DNA of 7,168 bases, from NCBI GenBank assembly GCA_021813235.1, contig JAKALG010000038.1:1-7168 (forward strand), written 5' to 3'. Source of the stretch: a bacterium. GTDB lineage: Bacteria; Patescibacteria; Paceibacteria; UBA9973. Shown here in pieces: positions 5,392 to 7,168 of this stretch. The notes under the pieces are model-generated. The model made no database searches. It was given only the letters and a program-made list of their open reading frames with translations, and was not told where the DNA came from. The position numbers were made by a program, and so were the translations under genes. Position 1 is the first letter of the stretch; every line of letters starts with the position of its first letter.

Positions 5392-6479
5392 TGAAAAATT
5401 TTTGGAGGGAATTGAAACGACCATTTTTCTGCTTAGCGCCGATGTCGGATGTCACTGACATTGCTTTTCGTCGTATCTTGGCGAAATATAGTAAGAACAG
5501 AGAAAATAAAGATAGTGTTGTTTTCTGGACAGAATTTGTGGCGGCCGATGGATTAGCGAATAAACTCGCCAAAAAGAAACTCTCTCATATATTGAAATAT
5601 TCTGAAGCGGAGAGGCCAATAGTCGCTCAAGTTTTCGGCGCTAACCCAGAGAATATGGAAAAAGCTTGTAGTTATATTGCCAGTCTTGGTTTTGATGGAA
5701 TAGATATAAATATGGGTTGTCCAGATAAATCTGTCGTTGCCCAAGGAGCTGGTTCTGGTTTGATAAAGACCCCTCTGCTTGCTAGAAAAATTATACAGGC
5801 TGCTCATGCGGGAATAAAATCTGCAGGCTTGCACATTCCAGTTTCTGTCAAAACGAGAGTTGGTTTTAATAAAGAGGATATAAATAATTGGATACCAGAA
5901 TTATTGAAAGAAGATATTTCTGCTTTGACGATTCACTTACGAACGACGAAAGAATTGTCGCTCGTTCCTGCGAATTGGGATTATATTAAAAAAATAAAAG
6001 AGCTTATTAAAAAAAGTGGTAAAGATATTTTACTCATTGGCAACGGCGATGTGAAAGATTTGAAAGATGCAGAAGAGAAAGCTTTGAAGTATGGTTGTGA
6101 TGGAATAATGATAGGTAGGGGAGTTTTTGGAAATCCATTTTTCTTTGATAAAAACTATCGCTCCTCAGAATTTTCTGCCCCTGCGCCCTTCGCCGTTCCG
6201 GACAAGGTCGCCGTGGGACCCTCGGGGACAAAAAATTCTGAGGAGCTCAGTTTTATTGAGGAGAGGTTAAAGATTTTGATAGAGCACACTCAACTTTTTG
6301 ATAAGGAACTTGCAATACCGAAACATAAAAGTTTTGCTGTAATGAAAAAACATTTCAAAGCGTATGTAAATGATTTTCCGGGTGCAAAAGAATTACGTGT
6401 CAAATTAATGGAAACAGAAAATGCGCGGGAAGTGGAGAAAACAATCAAAGATTTTCTCAAATTGACAAATCCTCGCTAG
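5391..6479 (+). CDS. dus: tRNA-dihydrouridine synthase (Dus family)
   Basis: FMN-dependent enzyme that reduces uridine to dihydrouridine in tRNA. The 362-aa product has a TIM-barrel Dus core: APMSDVTDIAFRR (16-28), the catalytic cysteine C110 in INMGCPDKSV, VKTRVGF (153-159), H182 in IHLRTTKE and the phosphate-binding GNGD (217-220) and IGRGVFGNP (241-249). It most resembles the DusB/NifR3 branch, but target specificity cannot be read from sequence alone. The start codon overlaps the ftsQ stop by one base, so coupled translation is likely. It is slightly long for the family: residues of about 257-286, between the barrel and the C-terminal helical tRNA-binding domain, are encoded by a long palindrome with a GC-rich core rich in Ala/Pro/Gly. 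Stop TAG at 6477-6479. Confidence 0.95.
   Translation: MKNFWRELKRPFFCLAPMSDVTDIAFRRILAKYSKNRENKDSVVFWTEFVAADGLANKLAKKKLSHILKYSEAERPIVAQVFGANPENMEKACSYIASLGFDGIDINMGCPDKSVVAQGAGSGLIKTPLLARKIIQAAHAGIKSAGLHIPVSVKTRVGFNKEDINNWIPELLKEDISALTIHLRTTKELSLVPANWDYIKKIKELIKKSGKDILLIGNGDVKDLKDAEEKALKYGCDGIMIGRGVFGNPFFFDKNYRSSEFSAPAPFAVPDKVAVGPSGTKNSEELSFIEERLKILIEHTQLFDKELAIPKHKSFAVMKKHFKAYVNDFPGAKELRVKLMETENAREVEKTIKDFLKLTNPR
6160..6246. repeat. Long palindromic, GC-rich insertion-like element embedded in dus
   Basis: Perfect 15-base arms GCTCCTCAGAATTTT (6160-6174) and AAAATTCTGAGGAGC (6232-6246) flank a 57-base core with 41 G/C by my count (72%), in an AT-rich gene. The core shows further partial self-complementarity (CCCC near 6178-6181 with GGGG near 6223-6226, and GCGCC-like with GGCG-like segments). 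The element is 87 bases, exactly 29 codons, so the frame is kept. Composition, symmetry and frame suggest an inserted element. Confidence 0.8.
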
Positions 6480-6491
6480 GAGTGTTAGAGT
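6462..6491 (+). promoter_or_regulatory. Candidate promoter of the 102-aa gene
   Basis: A perfect -35 box TTGACA (6462-6467), at the end of dus, is followed after 18 bases by TAGAGT (6486-6491), a 4-of-6 match to the -10 consensus. It would start transcription near 6498. The gene could equally be read from the ftsQ-dus transcript. Confidence 0.4.
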
Positions 6492-6532
6492 GATAAAAAA
6501 TAACAGATCTTCAATAATTTAAAGGAACCAAA

Positions 6533-6841
6533 ATGATAAAGATTATAGTATTTACTTTCACTTGGGGCACGAAGGATCTTTTGGATAGATTCCACGATGC
6601 CAGTTTAGATTTAAAATTGATATCTATAACCTCTAAAATAGAGAGTCTTGAAGAAAAGTTGAGAAAAACTCGACCCAAAGTATTTTTAATTGACGGGGAA
6701 TTACCTGACGATTTATTTCTTGACTGCGTTGATATTATAGAAAAATCAATTTCTAACTTTGACATGGACACAGTAACTTGTGTTTTTGAAAAAGATAAAA
6801 AACCCCGGGTACGATTTTTATCTCGGAGCTTAGTAATTTAA
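6533..6841 (+). CDS. Hypothetical 102-aa protein, possibly a degenerate receiver-like domain
   Basis: A Shine-Dalgarno site AAGGA (6522-6526) lies six bases before the ATG; the gene ends in TAA and is followed by a strong terminator. The product starts MIKIIVFTFTWGTKDLL. Its pattern (strand 3-9, helix, strand 28-33, helix 37-46, then RPKVFLIDGELPDD at 47-60) resembles the beta3 region of response-regulator receivers, with D54 at the usual phospho-acceptor place. However, the acidic pair normally found after beta1 is absent (FTFTW here), there is no clear conserved Lys, and the protein stops short of a full receiver of about 120 residues. If related, it is a pseudo-receiver unlikely to work as a normal phosphoswitch. 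The basic C-terminus (KDKKPRVRFLSRS) could bind nucleic acid. Real gene likely; function unknown. Confidence 0.8.
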   Translation: MIKIIVFTFTWGTKDLLDRFHDASLDLKLISITSKIESLEEKLRKTRPKVFLIDGELPDDLFLDCVDIIEKSISNFDMDTVTCVFEKDKKPRVRFLSRSLVI

Positions 6842-6867
6842 ATAATATCTTGACCTAACTGATTTTT

Positions 6868-6897
6868 AAAAAGCCCTAAATTTATGGGCTTTTTTTT
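6868..6897 (+). terminator. Rho-independent terminator before dnaX
   Basis: AAAAAGCCC (6868-6876) and GGGCTTTTT (6886-6894) form a perfect 9-base stem with a 9-base loop, running into eight Ts (6890-6897). It closes the serS-to-102-aa-gene block and separates it from dnaX. Confidence 0.92.
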
Positions 6898-6911
6898 ATT
6901 TTAAAAAGATA

Positions 6912-6917
6912 TATAAT
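6912..6917 (+). promoter_or_regulatory. Candidate dnaX -10 box, leaderless geometry
   Basis: A perfect TATAAT ends six bases before the dnaX ATG at 6924, the same distance as at serS. No good -35 box is visible at standard spacing, where the terminator T-run lies. No Shine-Dalgarno site precedes dnaX (AAAAAT only), which fits a leaderless start. Confidence 0.45.
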
Positions 6918-6923
6918 AAAAAT

Positions 6924-7168
6924 ATGCACGATTTGGCTTTATATCGTAAATATCGACCGAAAAGTTTCAAGGAAGTCGTTGGGCAAGACCATATTGTGAA
7001 GGTCTTGGAAAGCTCTGTTGAGACCAATAAAGTCTCGCATGCTTACCTTTTTGTGGGTTCCAGAGGCATAGGAAAAACCTCTGTAGCTCGTATTTTCGCT
7101 AAGGAAATCGGGGTCTCAGAGAATGACCTTTATGAGATAGATGCCGCCTCAAATCGAGGTATAGAGGA
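6924..7168 (+). CDS. dnaX: DNA polymerase III gamma/tau subunit, N-terminal 82 residues; continues past right edge
   Basis: Clamp-loader ATPase subunit of the replicative polymerase. The visible part starts [20 protein letters not shown], the hallmark DnaX N-terminus, followed by [18 protein letters not shown] with the Walker A P-loop (GSRGIGKTS) and then [11 protein letters not shown], which normally follows the zinc module. Here only about seven residues (EIGVSEN) separate the AK of the P-loop helix from [10 protein letters not shown]. coli DnaX has about 26 residues there, including four zinc-binding cysteines. The zinc module is therefore absent, and no cysteine occurs in the visible portion. 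The start codon has no ribosome binding site and lies six bases after a TATAAT box. The AAA+ remainder and domain III lie beyond the window. Confidence 0.96.
   Translation, partial: MHDLALYRKYRPKSFKEVVGQDHIVKVLESSVETNKVSHAYLFVGSRGIGKTSVARIFAKEIGVSENDLYEIDAASNRGIE

Noticed and set aside
6160..6246. The dus palindrome as an intrinsic terminator or a miniature transposon with target duplication
   Set aside because: No T-run follows the stem and the open frame continues with conserved-looking sequence. No clear flanking direct repeat was seen, so a transposon claim is not supported.

Overview
The window looks like a chromosomal segment from a small-genome, AT-rich bacterium. Gene content and protein style (a compact DnaX, a short DprA, a divergent FtsQ, tight housekeeping packing) suggest a Candidatus Patescibacteria/CPR member, perhaps in Parcubacteria. 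That placement is inference from protein character, not from a marker tree. The standard genetic code fits: no gene needs a TGA read through, and the visible stops are TAA or TAG.

Layout from left to right. The minus strand carries the N-terminal 504 residues of topA (DNA topoisomerase I), which runs off the left edge. A 203-base divergent region follows, with a promoter facing each way, an inverted repeat between them and a 7-base-periodic CTAG array in the topA leader. Next is a self-contained unit on the plus strand: promoter, strong ribosome binding site, an unrecognised 118-aa gene and a hairpin terminator. dprA then lies on the minus strand, convergent with that unit. A 183-base divergent region with a large imperfect hairpin separates dprA from serS. 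The plus strand continues with serS, a second heptanucleotide array, ftsQ and a tRNA-dihydrouridine synthase gene (ftsQ and dus overlap by one base), a 102-aa gene resembling a degenerate receiver domain, a textbook terminator, and the first 82 codons of dnaX.

The genes are housekeeping functions: DNA topology (topA), DNA uptake and recombination (dprA), translation (serS), cell division (ftsQ), tRNA modification (dus) and replication (dnaX). No mobile element, CRISPR array, defence system, tRNA or rRNA was recognised.

The unusual content is structural. (1) Heptanucleotide-phased CTAG/CTAAAGC arrays lie immediately upstream of the topA and ftsQ start codons. (2) Perfect hairpin-forming sequences sit in frame inside three conserved genes (topA, ftsQ, dus), recalling the protein-embedded palindromic elements known from Rickettsia. 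(3) Consensus -10 boxes lie exactly six bases before the start codons of serS and dnaX, implying leaderless transcripts. (4) DnaX lacks the cysteine (zinc) module of ordinary bacterial DnaX.
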